From positions 1-64,000 of the forward strand of contig NZ_JABUQZ010000001.1 of the NCBI RefSeq assembly GCF_013342145.1: a stretch of DNA of 64,000 nucleotides, in the 5' to 3' direction. A model generated the notes under the pieces. It was not told the DNA's origin. It saw only the letters and a list, made by a program, of their open reading frames with translations, and made no database searches. Position 1 is the stretch's first letter. The number at the start of each line of letters is the position of its first letter. The translations under genes and the position numbers were made by a program. The stretch is from Haloterrigena gelatinilytica. GTDB taxonomy: Archaea > Halobacteriota > Halobacteria > Halobacteriales > Natrialbaceae. Of this stretch, positions 36,230-45,188 are shown piece by piece.

Positions 36230-37009
36230 ATGATGTTCGTCCCGGCACCGCTACTCGCGTTCGACGCCAGCGATCCGGAAGCGACGGTCGCGATCGGGCA
36301 GCTGTTCGCCTCCCTCGCGGTCGGCGTCGCCGCGCTCGTCCTGCTGTACTACGCGTCTGTCTTCGTCCGCGACGTGCTCGTCGCCGACGTCCGCGAAGCG
36401 CAGTGGTACCTCTTCGCCGCGATCGGCGCCGCGATCGCGTACTCCGTCGCCGACGTCGGGACGGTGGTGCTCGAGGCCGACTCGCTCTCCCTGTTCGCCG
36501 AGGGTGCGGTGCTGTTCTTCATCCTCTTTCTCGCGCTGGCGATCCGCGCGATGTACCACGCCGAGCGGCCCGGGGAGGGGCGGTCGCGACTGGTCCCCGC
36601 GTGGGCCGACTACGCCGTCGTCGCGGTCTTCGTCGCCGCGTGGTGGGGAACCTTCCTCCTCGAGAGCGACTGGACGCACCCGGTGATCGCCGTCGGCTGG
36701 ATCGTCACCTCGGCGTGGGCCGTGCTCTACGCCGTTCGGACGGTCCGCGTCCACGAGGGGACGACGCTCGCGGCGCTGACGCGCCACCTGCTGCCGGCGA
36801 TCCTCTGTCTGGTCGCCGTCGTCTCCGTCGATCTCGTGGCCGGCTACCTGTCGGGGTACGAGGCGCTAACCGACGCGGTCTGGATCGTCGGTACGACGCT
36901 GGTCGCCGCCTTCCTGTTCGACACCGCCGTCGCCATCCGCCAGCAGGGCGGCGAACTCGAGCGGCTCTACGACTGGACGACCTGGCGCGAACAGTCGTTC
37001 GAACAGTAG
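36230..37009 (+). CDS. seven-span membrane protein
   Basis: 259 residues with about seven hydrophobic segments: 18-42 (ATVAIGQLFASLAVGVAALV then LLYYAS), 58-78, 88-106, 125-145, 152-170, 187-207 and 218-238. Short acidic loops and a cytoplasmic tail ending YDWTTWREQSFEQ follow. The arrangement resembles a haloarchaeal heme- or sensor-type membrane module, but no ligand histidines are aligned well enough to say so. It lies 200 bases after nirK on the same strand and could relate to it. Confidence 0.68.
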   Translation: MMFVPAPLLAFDASDPEATVAIGQLFASLAVGVAALVLLYYASVFVRDVLVADVREAQWYLFAAIGAAIAYSVADVGTVVLEADSLSLFAEGAVLFFILFLALAIRAMYHAERPGEGRSRLVPAWADYAVVAVFVAAWWGTFLLESDWTHPVIAVGWIVTSAWAVLYAVRTVRVHEGTTLAALTRHLLPAILCLVAVVSVDLVAGYLSGYEALTDAVWIVGTTLVAAFLFDTAVAIRQQGGELERLYDWTTWREQSFEQ

Positions 37010-37043
37010 CCGCGGACGGCGTTCCGGGCGGTCGTGCGCCGCC

Positions 37044-37283
37044 TCAGAGGTTGCCCCGCAGCACGATCTCCTCGCCGACGGAATCGAGCATATCCTCCGT
37101 GACGACGTAGTCCTCTTCGTCCTCTCCCTCGACGCCGAGCGAGGCGAGCAGGTGCTCCGCGATCGACGGGTTCGGATCGACGGAGGCGCGCCCGTTCTCG
37201 ACTTTCGCGACGATACCGAGCTCCTTGCCTTCGGCGTCGACAACTGTCTTGCCGACCTCGTCGTCGGTCAGTGTCGCTGTCAT
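37044..37283 (-). CDS. PRC-barrel-like small protein
   Basis: 79 residues from ATG 37283. DDEVGKTVVDAEGKELGIVA, then KVENGRASVDP at residues 6-37 matches the PRC-barrel beta pattern (G-x-x-V-x-D-x-x-G-x-x-L-G). The acidic C-terminal helix and EDYVVTEDMLDSVGEEIVLRG close the barrel. PRC-barrel proteins bind other proteins or RNA (RimM-type) or sit in membranes. Haloarchaea carry many of unknown function. It is convergent with the membrane protein gene. Confidence 0.75.
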   Translation of the reverse strand: MTATLTDDEVGKTVVDAEGKELGIVAKVENGRASVDPNPSIAEHLLASLGVEGEDEEDYVVTEDMLDSVGEEIVLRGNL

Positions 37284-37442
37284 ACTCGGCGCTATCACGA
37301 CGATCGGGTTAACTTCCGGGCCGTCCCGTGCCAGCCGCGCCTCGAGCGACCGTCACGCGACCGGTCGCGCTGCAAACGCGTCCCCGGGCTATTTGACGGC
37401 CGGTGACGACGGTACGGTCGGAGCGTTCGCTTCCGTCCAGCC

Positions 37443-37592
37443 ATGACTCACACCATCGAACTCAGCGACGACATGAAAGAACGGCTCGACAGCCACTGCG
37501 AAGAGGGCGAGTCCTACGAGGAGTTCCTCGAGGAACTCCTCTCGATCTACGAGACCGAGGGCGCGTTCCTGCAGGAAGGCTACTCCGAGTGA
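37443..37592 (+). CDS. 49-residue ribbon-helix-helix/antitoxin-like protein
   Basis: MTHTIELSDDMKERLDSHCE, then EGESYEEFLEELLSIYETEG. A short beta strand (THTIELSDD) is followed by two helices, the arrangement of ribbon-helix-helix DNA-binding proteins and of VapB-like antitoxins in haloarchaea. No toxin gene (PIN or MazF type) is adjacent, so it may be a solitary regulator. It is too short for most gene callers. Confidence 0.6.
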   Translation: MTHTIELSDDMKERLDSHCEEGESYEEFLEELLSIYETEGAFLQEGYSE

Positions 37593-37695
37593 CGGTCGGC
37601 GACCGGCCTCGCGTATCCGGCCTTCTCGTTCGATCGGAACCCGACGGCGAGACGACCGTCGAGGCGTGACTCCGCTCACTATAACGGGCCAGCCG

Positions 37696-39042
37696 TCAGT
37701 CGTCGTGAATCACCGGTTCCTCCTGGGGCGCCTGTTTCTCCTGAAGGTGTTCGATCGCGTGGAGCTCGACGACCGGGAACAGTTTGGCCACCGTGAGGAA
37801 GAACAGGGTCACCATCCCGACCGTGCCGGTCAGCGACGAGATCTCGATGAGACTCGGGAAGTACTCGCCGGGCACCGCGCCGTAGATGTCCATGGTCGGG
37901 TGCAGGAACCCCTCGACGACGAACAGGATCTTCTCGATCAGCGTGCCGGTGAGCACCGCGAGGCCGGAGACGACGGCCCGCTTCTTGGTGAACAGCGCCG
38001 GCCGGATCGTCTGTGCGAAGATGAACGCGAGCGTCGCGGCGACGAGCCCCATCGCGAGCACGTAGAGCGGCTGGTGAATCCGCCCCTCCGCGGCGTGGGT
38101 CACGTCCACGGGCGCCGCGAACAGGCCGGTCGTGAGCTGCTGGAGCTGCAGCCAGAGGAAGAGCAGACAGAAGAAGCCGAGCCACAGCAGCAGCCCGCGG
38201 AAGATGTCGTCGGTGATGATGTGATCCCAGTCGTAGGCCCAGCGGAAGGCGTAGGACAGCAGGATCACGCCGCTGATCGCCGACGTCAGGGCGATCGTGA
38301 GGAACTGCGGCCCCTGAACGGCGCCGAACCAGCCCGGCATCGTCGGGATCACCGCGAACAGCCACGGAATGACGCCGCCGTGGAGCAGGAGCGGCGCCAT
38401 GATGATGATCGCCAGCGCGAGCCACCAGACCATCCGGTCGATGACCTCGTCTTCCTTCTCGGTGTAGCCGATCGTCAGGAACCGGTAGATCGGATCGAAC
38501 CGATCCGGTAGCTGATCGCGCAGGCGGCTGACGTCGTAGCGCAGCGTCAGCGACAGGTAGGTCGCCGTCAACACGAGGTAGGCGGTGATGACGGTCACGT
38601 CCCACACCAGCGGCGAGTTGTGAACCGTGATGTGGTAGTGGCCCAGCACGCTCGTGACCATCCGGTCCGGACGGCCCATGTGGACGATGATGTAGAAGCC
38701 GGCCGCCGAGAGGCCGGCGATCGTCAGGAGCTCGGCCAGGCGAGCGACCGGCATGTAGCGTTCCATGCCGAGCAGCCGGACGGCGGCCGAGAGGATGATC
38801 CCGCCGTGTGCGATCCCGACCCACCAGATGAACGCGCCGATGTAGACGCCCCACGTGACGCCGCCGCCCGACCCCCAGTCCGCGAGGCCGGTGACGACCA
38901 TCCCCTCCCAGAGCTGGTAGAACCAGCCCAGCAGGAACAGGGTAAACGCCAGTCCGGCGACGGCGACCAGCGCGAAGTACTTCGTCGAGGTGTTCTGTAT
39001 CGGGCGCAGGATGTCGGCCTTCCGCGGCGTTTTCGTACTCAT
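37696..39042 (-). CDS. nrfD: NrfD/PsrC-family quinone-interacting membrane subunit
   Basis: 448 residues with 9-10 membrane spans. GVYIGAFIWWVGIAHGGIIL (residues 64-83) carries the His typical of NrfD/PsrC quinol-site helices. FYIIVHMGRPDRM (near 116-128) with ASAx...SPLVWDV near 142 and LLHGGVIPWLF near 220 are family features. Such subunits link the quinone pool to molybdopterin enzymes or multihaem cytochromes. The Fe-S and catalytic subunits that normally accompany it are absent on either side, so it is solitary or its partners are elsewhere. The cytoplasmic tail is acidic. Confidence 0.87.
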   Translation of the reverse strand: MSTKTPRKADILRPIQNTSTKYFALVAVAGLAFTLFLLGWFYQLWEGMVVTGLADWGSGGGVTWGVYIGAFIWWVGIAHGGIILSAAVRLLGMERYMPVARLAELLTIAGLSAAGFYIIVHMGRPDRMVTSVLGHYHITVHNSPLVWDVTVITAYLVLTATYLSLTLRYDVSRLRDQLPDRFDPIYRFLTIGYTEKEDEVIDRMVWWLALAIIIMAPLLLHGGVIPWLFAVIPTMPGWFGAVQGPQFLTIALTSAISGVILLSYAFRWAYDWDHIITDDIFRGLLLWLGFFCLLFLWLQLQQLTTGLFAAPVDVTHAAEGRIHQPLYVLAMGLVAATLAFIFAQTIRPALFTKKRAVVSGLAVLTGTLIEKILFVVEGFLHPTMDIYGAVPGEYFPSLIEISSLTGTVGMVTLFFLTVAKLFPVVELHAIEHLQEKQAPQEEPVIHDD

Positions 39043-39430
39043 TGGGAGAGCTTCGCAAGCCTACGGGTGCCGGTCCCCTTATTGCATCCGTTGGCTTTGC
39101 AAGCACCGCCGAACGAGCCGAAACGGACGCTCGCCCTCGGTCGGCGGTTCCGATCGAGTCGGCTTCCGATCGTCCCGTGCAGCCATCCGTTCGGTTCGCT
39201 CGAGACGCGGCCGCGAGCCGATTCTCAGTTGCGGTTTTGCGCGCCGCTGCGAGCCGTCGCTCCGCGATCGACCGCGAACGCCGCGACTCGAGTAACGACA
39301 AATTGTCGCCCGTATGCGGACGTTTCGGTAGCGCCATCGGGGCGTCAACGACCGACTGGATTCGGGACGCCGCTGCAGTGGCTGTGAACGGTGTGGCACC
39401 TCCAAGTGGATGCGGGCCGAATCGCCAGCC
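39043..39430. other. gene-free intergenic region
   Basis: No credible gene is seen. The numerous arginine-rich frames in both directions lack start context and domain-like composition. The region holds the divergent promoters of the NrfD-like gene and the UspA gene. CCCCTTATTGCA at 39077-39088 and ACAAATTGTCG at 39298-39308 are the only AT-rich stretches. Confidence 0.35.
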
Positions 39431-39847
39431 ATGACGTTCCTGGTCGCCCTCGACGAGTCGGCTCCCGGTCGGGCGGCCCTCGAGTACGCGCTCGAGAACC
39501 ACCCCGACGAGGAGATCGTCGTCGTCCACGTCGTCGATCCGAACGAGAGCGGCTACGGCGAGGCCGCCCACATCGGCGCCGACGGGATCCGCGAACAGCG
39601 CCGGGAGCAGGCGACCGCACTGTTCGAGAGGGCTCGGGAGACCGCGGCCGAGCGGGACTGCGAGATCGAGACGGCGCTTCTGACCGGCCAGCCCGCGGCC
39701 GCCGTCCTCGAGTACGCGACCGACCGCGGGGTCGACCGAATCGTCGTCGGCAGTCACGGCCGGTCGGGAATCTCGCGGGTCTTGCTCGGGAGCGTCGCGG
39801 AACGGATCGCCCGTCGATCGCCCGTTCCGGTGACGATCGTTCGCTGA
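39431..39847 (+). CDS. universal stress protein UspA
   Basis: 138 residues from ATG 39431. UspA fold: TFLVALDESAPGRAALEYAL at the start, VVVHVVDP near residue 35-42, then RIVVGSHGRSGISRVLLGSV (G-x2-G-x9-G(S/T) ATP-binding loop) near 104-123 and SPVPVTIVR at the end. It probably binds ATP and helps stress survival. Second USP-like protein in the window at 45189. Confidence 0.93.
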   Translation: MTFLVALDESAPGRAALEYALENHPDEEIVVVHVVDPNESGYGEAAHIGADGIREQRREQATALFERARETAAERDCEIETALLTGQPAAAVLEYATDRGVDRIVVGSHGRSGISRVLLGSVAERIARRSPVPVTIVR

Positions 39848-40014
39848 CGGTCGTCGATCGAACGAGCGAGCGCGTCGTCCCGTCCGAGAGGTCCGGACGG
39901 CGGCTAAACCGGCGGTGGGGCGTCTCTTCCCCCGCCTTCGAAATTCGTTGTCTGGGGACGGACACTCCACCGCAACTGAATAAACTAATGTGGCTTCGAA
40001 ATAGTTTCGGCGGT

Positions 40015-41256
40015 ATGAACAACCGCTACGATGTGGTCATCGCTGGTGCCGGTCCGGCCGGGGGACAGTGCGCACGTGACCTCGTTGCCAGGGGCTACGA
40101 CGTCGTGGTCCTCGAGACCGAGTCGGAAGACGAGTTCCCGCGCCAGAGCAACAAGTCGACCGCGGGAACGTTCCCGTCGATGATGGCCTCCTTCGGGATC
40201 CCGGACGACGTCGTCATGCAGTACACCGACAACGTCGTCCTCGAGTCGCCGACCGATCACTACGTCCAGGAACAGCCCGGCGCGGTGCTCGAGTTCGCCG
40301 ACTTCAAGCGCTACCTCGTCGAGGACGGTCGCGACGGCGGCGCGGAGTATCTGTTCGACGCCCGCGTCACCGCCCCGATCATGGAGAACGGCGAGATCGT
40401 CGGCGTTCGGTACAACGGCGACGAGGAGGTCTACGGCGACGTCGTCATCGACGCGACGGGACCGTCCGCACCGCTGGCGAAGAAACTCGACGTCGTCGAC
40501 CTGAAACGGGAGAACCACGCGATCGGCATCGAGTACGAGTTCGAGGGGATCGACATCGACCGCCCCGGGTTCGCCGACCTCCGCGACGCGATGATGCTCC
40601 GGCTGGACCACGAGATCGCGCCCGGCGGCTACTCGTGGATCTTCCACACCGGCGAGGACACCGCCAAGGTCGGACTCTGTTACATCCAGAACGAGCACCA
40701 CAGTCGGTACGCCAAGGACGGCCACACGGTCGACGACTACCTCGAGCACTGGCTCGAGACGGATCCCCGCTTCGCGAACGCGACGCGCCTCGAGGGGAAA
40801 CAACACCGCGGTTCGGCCCACATCCAGCTGCCGGAACGGATGCACACCGACCGGTTCCTGGCCATCGGCGACACCGTCCCGACGGTCGACCCGCTGTGGG
40901 GCGAGGGGATCAACAAGTGCATGCAGTCCGGCCGGGTCGCCGCCGTCGCGGTCGACAGCTGTCTCAAACACGGCCTCGAGCCGACCGCTGAGAACCTCGA
41001 GGTCTACGACACGCTCTGGCACCGCGACGTCGCGCCCAACCAGCGCAAGCGGCTGCTGATGACCCAACTGCTCTATCTCGCCCCCAACGAGCGCTACGAC
41101 CAGTTCATGGAGGACCTCCACCGGCTCGACGAGGAGACGCTCGCGGCGGCGAACAACGGAAACATTCTGGCCCTCGCGAAGCTGTTCGATATCGACGACG
41201 CGCCGCTGCTCGCTCGCTTCGCGAAACAGCAGCTCAAACTCGGTCAGTTGCTGTAG
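40015..41256 (+). CDS. geranylgeranyl reductase family FAD enzyme
   Basis: 413 residues from ATG 40015. The FAD motif is YDVVIAGAGPAGGQCARDL (residues 5-23). The family PxxYxWxFP-like segment appears as GGYSWIFHTGED near 203-214. A second FAD-binding site is RFLAIGDTVPTVDPLWGEGI near 281-300. These reductases saturate archaeal isoprenoid lipids, menaquinones or carotenoid precursors. The final Lys/Leu-rich helix (FAKQQLKLGQLL) may dock to the membrane. Which lipid is reduced is unknown; digeranylgeranylglycerophospholipid reductase is one possibility. An ATG at 39988 is an alternative start. Confidence 0.87.
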   Translation: MNNRYDVVIAGAGPAGGQCARDLVARGYDVVVLETESEDEFPRQSNKSTAGTFPSMMASFGIPDDVVMQYTDNVVLESPTDHYVQEQPGAVLEFADFKRYLVEDGRDGGAEYLFDARVTAPIMENGEIVGVRYNGDEEVYGDVVIDATGPSAPLAKKLDVVDLKRENHAIGIEYEFEGIDIDRPGFADLRDAMMLRLDHEIAPGGYSWIFHTGEDTAKVGLCYIQNEHHSRYAKDGHTVDDYLEHWLETDPRFANATRLEGKQHRGSAHIQLPERMHTDRFLAIGDTVPTVDPLWGEGINKCMQSGRVAAVAVDSCLKHGLEPTAENLEVYDTLWHRDVAPNQRKRLLMTQLLYLAPNERYDQFMEDLHRLDEETLAAANNGNILALAKLFDIDDAPLLARFAKQQLKLGQLL

Positions 41257-41378
41257 CTCCCCGTCCGTTCTCGCCGAAAAAGCGAGTCCGATTTCGACCG
41301 GCGACGGATCGTCGTTCGTCGACCGTCGACCGCTCGCCGATGCGTCGAAACGCCGTTACCTCCCGGTGAGCCGGCCGT

Positions 41379-41506
41379 TCAGTTCCGACTACGGAGCAGC
41401 GCGATCGAGAGCAGGGTGGCGATCGCGACCGCGACGCCGAATCCGGCACGCTGTCGCCGTCCTCCCCGTCGCCGCTATCGGTCTCGTTTCCATCGGTTTC
41501 GTTCTC
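41379..41506 (-). pseudogene. remnant C-terminus of a PGF-CTERM surface protein
   Basis: On the reverse strand an Asn/Asp/Glu/Gly/Thr-rich linker (ENETDGNETDSGDGEDGDS) leads to GTGCCGGATTC. If one G is restored near 41443 it continues V-PGFGVAVAIATLLSIALLR, then SRN and a stop. That is an archaeosortase-recognition tail. The upstream exported domain is absent: the frame stops before 41590, where the ZIP gene starts on the other strand. So a single-base frameshift (or sequencing error) plus truncation leaves only the tail. Confidence 0.55.
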
Positions 41507-41590
41507 GCCCCGGTCGACTCGGCGTCGACCAGGCCGCCGGAGACGATCGACCGCCGGCTCTTTCCGCTTGCCCTCCGATTTTCAGTGTAG

Positions 41591-42388
41591 ATGGCGCTTC
41601 TCGAGAATTTCGTGCTGGTGTTCGTCGCCGGCCTCGTGACGGCGCTGGCGACCGGGCTCGGCGCCGTCCCCTTTCTCCTGTTCGATTCGATCAGCGACCG
41701 CCGGAACGTCGTTCTCTGGGGGCTCGCCTCGGGGATCATGCTCTCGGCGTCGACCTTCGGGCTCGTCGAGGAGGGGCTGGCCGAGGGGACGCCCCTCGAG
41801 ATCGCGATCGGGATGGCCGCCGGCGTCGCGCTCGTGATCGCCGCCCACGACGTGTTACTGGACGTCGACATCGATCCCCGTGACTACGAGGAGGCCGATT
41901 TCAAGAAGCTCGTGCTCATCCTCGGCGTGTTGACCGTCCACAGCTTCCCCGAAGGCGTCGCGATCGGCGTCTCCTTCGCCGACCTCGGCCTCGAGGGCGG
42001 TACCCGGCTCCTCGGGTTTACGGTCCCGCTGCTGGCGATCTTCATGACCGTCGCGATCTCGATCCACAACGTCCCCGAGGGGACGGCGATCTCGATCCCG
42101 CTGTCGGCGATGGGCGTCGCGAACTGGAAGCTCGTCTGGTGGGCCGTCTTCTCGAGTCTCCCCCAGCCGATCGGGGCGGTGATGGCGTTCGGATTCGTCC
42201 GCTACGCCAGGGAGTTCCTCCCCTACGGCTTCGGGTTCGCGGCGGGCGCGATGATCTATCTCGTGCTCACGGAGTTCGTTCCCGAGGCACTCGACGTCGG
42301 TCGGGCGCTCCCGCGGGGCGGCAAGCCGGAACTGGCCGCCGGTCTCGTCGTCGGCGCGCTCGTCATGGTGCCACTGACGTTTATCTGA
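41591..42388 (+). CDS. ZIP-family divalent metal transporter
   Basis: 265 residues with eight predicted spans. Metal-site motifs are VHSFPEGVAIGV (TM4, His-Ser/Pro-Glu-Gly) near residue 116-127 and SIHNVPEGTAISIPL (TM5) near 156-170. A hydrophilic cytoplasmic loop (LDVDIDPRDYEEADF, residues 88-102) may bind metal. ZIP proteins move zinc, iron or other ions into the cytosol. No zur/dtxR-type regulator is adjacent. Confidence 0.92.
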   Translation: MALLENFVLVFVAGLVTALATGLGAVPFLLFDSISDRRNVVLWGLASGIMLSASTFGLVEEGLAEGTPLEIAIGMAAGVALVIAAHDVLLDVDIDPRDYEEADFKKLVLILGVLTVHSFPEGVAIGVSFADLGLEGGTRLLGFTVPLLAIFMTVAISIHNVPEGTAISIPLSAMGVANWKLVWWAVFSSLPQPIGAVMAFGFVRYAREFLPYGFGFAAGAMIYLVLTEFVPEALDVGRALPRGGKPELAAGLVVGALVMVPLTFI

Positions 42389-42446
42389 AGGCGACTCGAC
42401 TCGACCGAGGTTCGACCGAAGCCTGATCTCCAAACGGTCCTGTCCC

Positions 42447-42914
42447 TCACTCGAGGACGGTTCCGTGTTCGTCGATCTCCCCCTTCACGATCCGCGTCGA
42501 GGAAATTCGCTCGCCGTCGGCGGCGAGGACGTAGGGGGCGACGATTCCCGAGATAGGCTCGAGGTCGCGGCGGCGGCGCCGGTCGTTGATCGCCTCGAGT
42601 TCGGGCGCCGTCTCGGGGGAGACGACCAGCGCGTCGATCGAGGGGTCGTCCTCGGCGATGTCGTACTCGCTCGTCAGTTCCCGGACCTCGACCTCGCGGC
42701 CCCACGTATCGAGTTCGGCGACGGCGTCGGTCACTGACTGCACGCGCTCGTCGAACACGGGGATCTCCCGGGGTTCGTGGCGCGTCTCGACCGCCAGATC
42801 GTCGCTCGTCAGGGCGACGACGACGCCGTCCTCGCCGAACCGAAGCGCGTGTTCGAACAGGTTCCGATGACCGTCGTGGAGCGGGCCGAACGTACCGGCG
42901 ACTGCCACTCGCAT
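42447..42914 (-). CDS. coaD: archaeal phosphopantetheine adenylyltransferase
   Basis: 155 residues. Nucleotidyltransferase fold: VAGTFGPLHDGHRNLF (HxGH-type motif) at residues 5-20 and ISSTRIVKGE (ISSTRI motif) near 137-146. This archaeal type joins 4'-phosphopantetheine and ATP to give dephospho-CoA in coenzyme A biosynthesis. It is related to eukaryotic rather than bacterial PPAT. It is convergent with the ZIP transporter gene. Confidence 0.92.
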   Translation of the reverse strand: MRVAVAGTFGPLHDGHRNLFEHALRFGEDGVVVALTSDDLAVETRHEPREIPVFDERVQSVTDAVAELDTWGREVEVRELTSEYDIAEDDPSIDALVVSPETAPELEAINDRRRRRDLEPISGIVAPYVLAADGERISSTRIVKGEIDEHGTVLE

Positions 42915-42976
42915 GGCTCAGCCGAGTACGGGAAGCCCCATAACTGTGCGTCTCGGGTCGGGTCGGCCGTCGTCCG

Positions 42977-43549
42977 TCACGGCTCGAGCAGGTCGGCCGT
43001 CGTCGCGACCGTCGCGAACTCCCCCTCGAGGTGGGCCAGCGCGGTGCGGTGGACCGTCTCGGCGTCGAACCGCTCGCCGTCGAACTCGCGGTCGAAGGTC
43101 GCGGTCGCGTCGGCGACGACGATCGGCTCGAAGCCGAGGTTCTCGGCCATCCGTGTACTCGTCGAGACGCAGTGGTCGGTCGTGAGGCCGGCGACGACGA
43201 GCGTCTCGAGACCGCGCTCGCGGAGCCACGCCTCGAGATCGGTCCCGATGAACGCGCTGTTGACCGACTTCACCATCGTCGGCTCGCCCTCGAGAGGCGC
43301 CGTCTCGGGTTTGTACGCGAATCCGGGGTCGTCGCCTCGCAGCGGCGAGTCCGGGTCCGTCGAATCGTGGCGGACGTGGACCAGCGGCCGGTCGGCGTCG
43401 CGCCAGCGCTCGAGCAGGCGCCCCGCGTTCGTCTCGGCGTCGGAGTTGTTCCGGTCGCCCCACGAGGGACCGTCGAACCCTCGCTGGAAGTCGACGAGGA
43501 CGAGCGCGGCGTGCTCGAGGCGGTCGGCGTCGGTCGGTGCGTCCGTCAT
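42977..43549 (-). CDS. isochorismatase-family cysteine hydrolase
   Basis: 190 residues from ATG 43549. The catalytic triad is recognisable: Asp in [12 protein letters not shown] near residue 20, Lys in [10 protein letters not shown] near 92 and Cys in [19 protein letters not shown] near 124-142. The group includes nicotinamidases and other amidases. The substrate is not defined; DFQRGFD and [13 protein letters not shown] are shared widely. Its start overlaps the MOSC gene stop by four bases (ATGA), so they form one operon. Confidence 0.92.
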   Translation of the reverse strand: MTDAPTDADRLEHAALVLVDFQRGFDGPSWGDRNNSDAETNAGRLLERWRDADRPLVHVRHDSTDPDSPLRGDDPGFAYKPETAPLEGEPTMVKSVNSAFIGTDLEAWLRERGLETLVVAGLTTDHCVSTSTRMAENLGFEPIVVADATATFDREFDGERFDAETVHRTALAHLEGEFATVATTADLLEP

Positions 43550-44010
43550 GATTCGAGCGGTTCGACGTCGTCTCCCGGTCGCAGGACGCCGCCCTCGAGG
43601 ATCCGCGCGCGGAGGCCGCCCCTGTGGACCAGCGCTTCGCGGACGCCCCGCTCCTCGAGGTGGCGCTCGAGATAGGCGCACGGTTCGCAGAGTTCCGTCC
43701 CCTCGCAGACGAGGTCGCCGACGCGGAACCGCTCCCCGTCGAGGTGGTTCAGCGCGACGCCCTCGGTCGTGACGTTCCGGCGGTGAACGCCCGGCTCGAG
43801 GGCGATGTCGTAGTCGCGTTCGACCGCCTCGAGGGCCTCGCGCTCGATGAAGGTGATATCGCTGCCCTCGCGGTCGGCGAACGTTCCCTCGGTGTCGAAG
43901 TAGCGGTCACCCTCGAGTCCGCGACCGGCGACGGCCGTCGCTTCTTCGACTCGGTCCGTCGGCGCCCCCCGTTCGGATGCGACGCGGATCGATCGGACGC
44001 TACCGTTCAT
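43546..44010 (-). CDS. MOSC-domain protein
   Basis: 154 residues. [14 protein letters not shown] near residue 31-44, [13 protein letters not shown] near 52, [15 protein letters not shown] near 76 and [14 protein letters not shown] (conserved Cys) near 102-115 are MOSC traits. MOSC domains bind sulfur-carrying molybdenum cofactor. This stand-alone type (YiiM-like) may move sulfur or reduce N-hydroxylated compounds. It precedes the cysteine hydrolase gene with translational coupling. moeA elsewhere in the window supplies cofactor. Confidence 0.92.
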   Translation of the reverse strand: MNGSVRSIRVASERGAPTDRVEEATAVAGRGLEGDRYFDTEGTFADREGSDITFIEREALEAVERDYDIALEPGVHRRNVTTEGVALNHLDGERFRVGDLVCEGTELCEPCAYLERHLEERGVREALVHRGGLRARILEGGVLRPGDDVEPLES

Positions 44011-44345
44011 ACCGGTGCATCGAGGGGTCGTGTGAAGTCGTTATGGTTTGGCGACTCGATTATACCGGGCACCCCCCCTGACACGTTCGGCTGCCTCTCA
44101 CGAACCGGCTGTGCATCGATCAGTGTACTGAACGGGAGATCCGACGGTGAACTGGGGCGAAGACGCATGTCCTGCTACCGCGGACACGAGGGATTCCACA
44201 CCCTCCTCGACCGTTCGCTTCGCTCAGTCACGAGACGACTTCGCTCACAAGTTCTCGAAGACCTCGCACGGCTTTATCGGCCGTCTTGCTAGCGCTCGAC
44301 GCCGACAGCGCGCGCCACCGCAGACCACGCGTAACCGCCGGCGGC
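44011..44345. other. gene-free intergenic region with degenerate repeat
   Basis: No gene is seen. Around 44203-44260 there are short strings CGTTCGCTTCGCTCAGTCACG and GACTTCGCTCAC, which look like decayed hairpins similar to those in the 25.1 kb region. TTATACC at 44061-44067 could be part of a promoter for nothing evident. Confidence 0.3.
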
Positions 44346-45086
44346 TCACACCGTCTCGGGCAGCCAGCCGCCGTCGACTTCGATATTTTCGCCGCTGACG
44401 TACTCGCTGTCCGGATCGAGGAAGAAGTACAGCGGCGCGATCAGATCCTCGAAGCTCGCGGGCCGGTCCCGCGGGAGTTCGTCGGGGAACTCGTCGGAGT
44501 TCTCGACGACGTACGGCGAGACGGCGTTGACGGTGACGGGGTCGTCCTGCGTGTCCGCGGCGAGCATCCGGGTGAACATCAGGACGCCGGCCTTCGCGAC
44601 GAAGTACGGGAAGTTCTTCGGGCTCACGAGGCCCTTCTCGCTCGAGGCGTAACCGACGTTGACGATCCGGCCGTAGTCGCCCTCGCGCATCTCCGGCAGC
44701 GCGCGCTTCGAACAGAGGTAGGTGCCGTTGAGGTTGGTCTCGAGGACGCGGTTCCAGGTCTCGAACTCGAGGTCGGCCCAGTGGGCGGGCGCGAAATCGC
44801 CGACGTTGTTGACGAGGACGTCGACGCTCCCGAGTTCCGACTCGACGGCGGAAAAGAGGCCGTCGACGCTCTCGGGGTCGGTGACGTCGCCCTGCACTGT
44901 CATCGTTTCGGGGGCGCCGCGGGCTTCGGCCTCGGCGGCCACCTCGCGGGCCGCGTCGGCGCTCGTGTGGTAGTGAACGGCCGTCTTCGCGCCGCGGTCG
45001 GCCGTCGAAAGCAGGAGTTCGCGACCGACGCCGCGCGCGCTGCCCGTCACGAGTACCGTCCGGTCCGAGAGGTCTGGTCCGTCCAT
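44346..45086 (-). CDS. short-chain dehydrogenase/reductase
   Basis: 246 residues from ATG 45086. Rossmann motif TVLVTGSARGVGREL (TGxxxGxG) near residue 9-23, DVLVNNVGDFAP (NNAG variant) near 81, catalytic Ser in NVGYASSEKG near 133-142, and YFVAKAGVLMFTR (YxxxK) near 149-161. The C-terminal SGENIEVDGGWLPE is standard. TGSARGV plus HYHTSAD suggests an NADP-using enzyme of the 3-oxoacyl-reductase-like type. The substrate is unknown. Confidence 0.92.
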   Translation of the reverse strand: MDGPDLSDRTVLVTGSARGVGRELLLSTADRGAKTAVHYHTSADAAREVAAEAEARGAPETMTVQGDVTDPESVDGLFSAVESELGSVDVLVNNVGDFAPAHWADLEFETWNRVLETNLNGTYLCSKRALPEMREGDYGRIVNVGYASSEKGLVSPKNFPYFVAKAGVLMFTRMLAADTQDDPVTVNAVSPYVVENSDEFPDELPRDRPASFEDLIAPLYFFLDPDSEYVSGENIEVDGGWLPETV

Positions 45087-45188
45087 GTCGCTCCCGTCGG
45101 CGACGGCGTGGAAAAAACGCCCGGAACGAGGGCTCACGGGGGCCGCGGTAGAAGTGGATTTACGGTGCTGCCCGAGAGAGGTATCAGT

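Noticed and set aside
37443-37592. Toxin-antitoxin pair with the RHH-like protein
   Set aside because: No PIN, MazF or other toxin gene is next to it; the neighbour is an NrfD membrane protein.
44200-44265. CGTTCGCTTCGCTCAG region as a repeat copy
   Set aside because: Too degraded to show stem pairing; only short TTCGC strings are shared, which are common in this genome.
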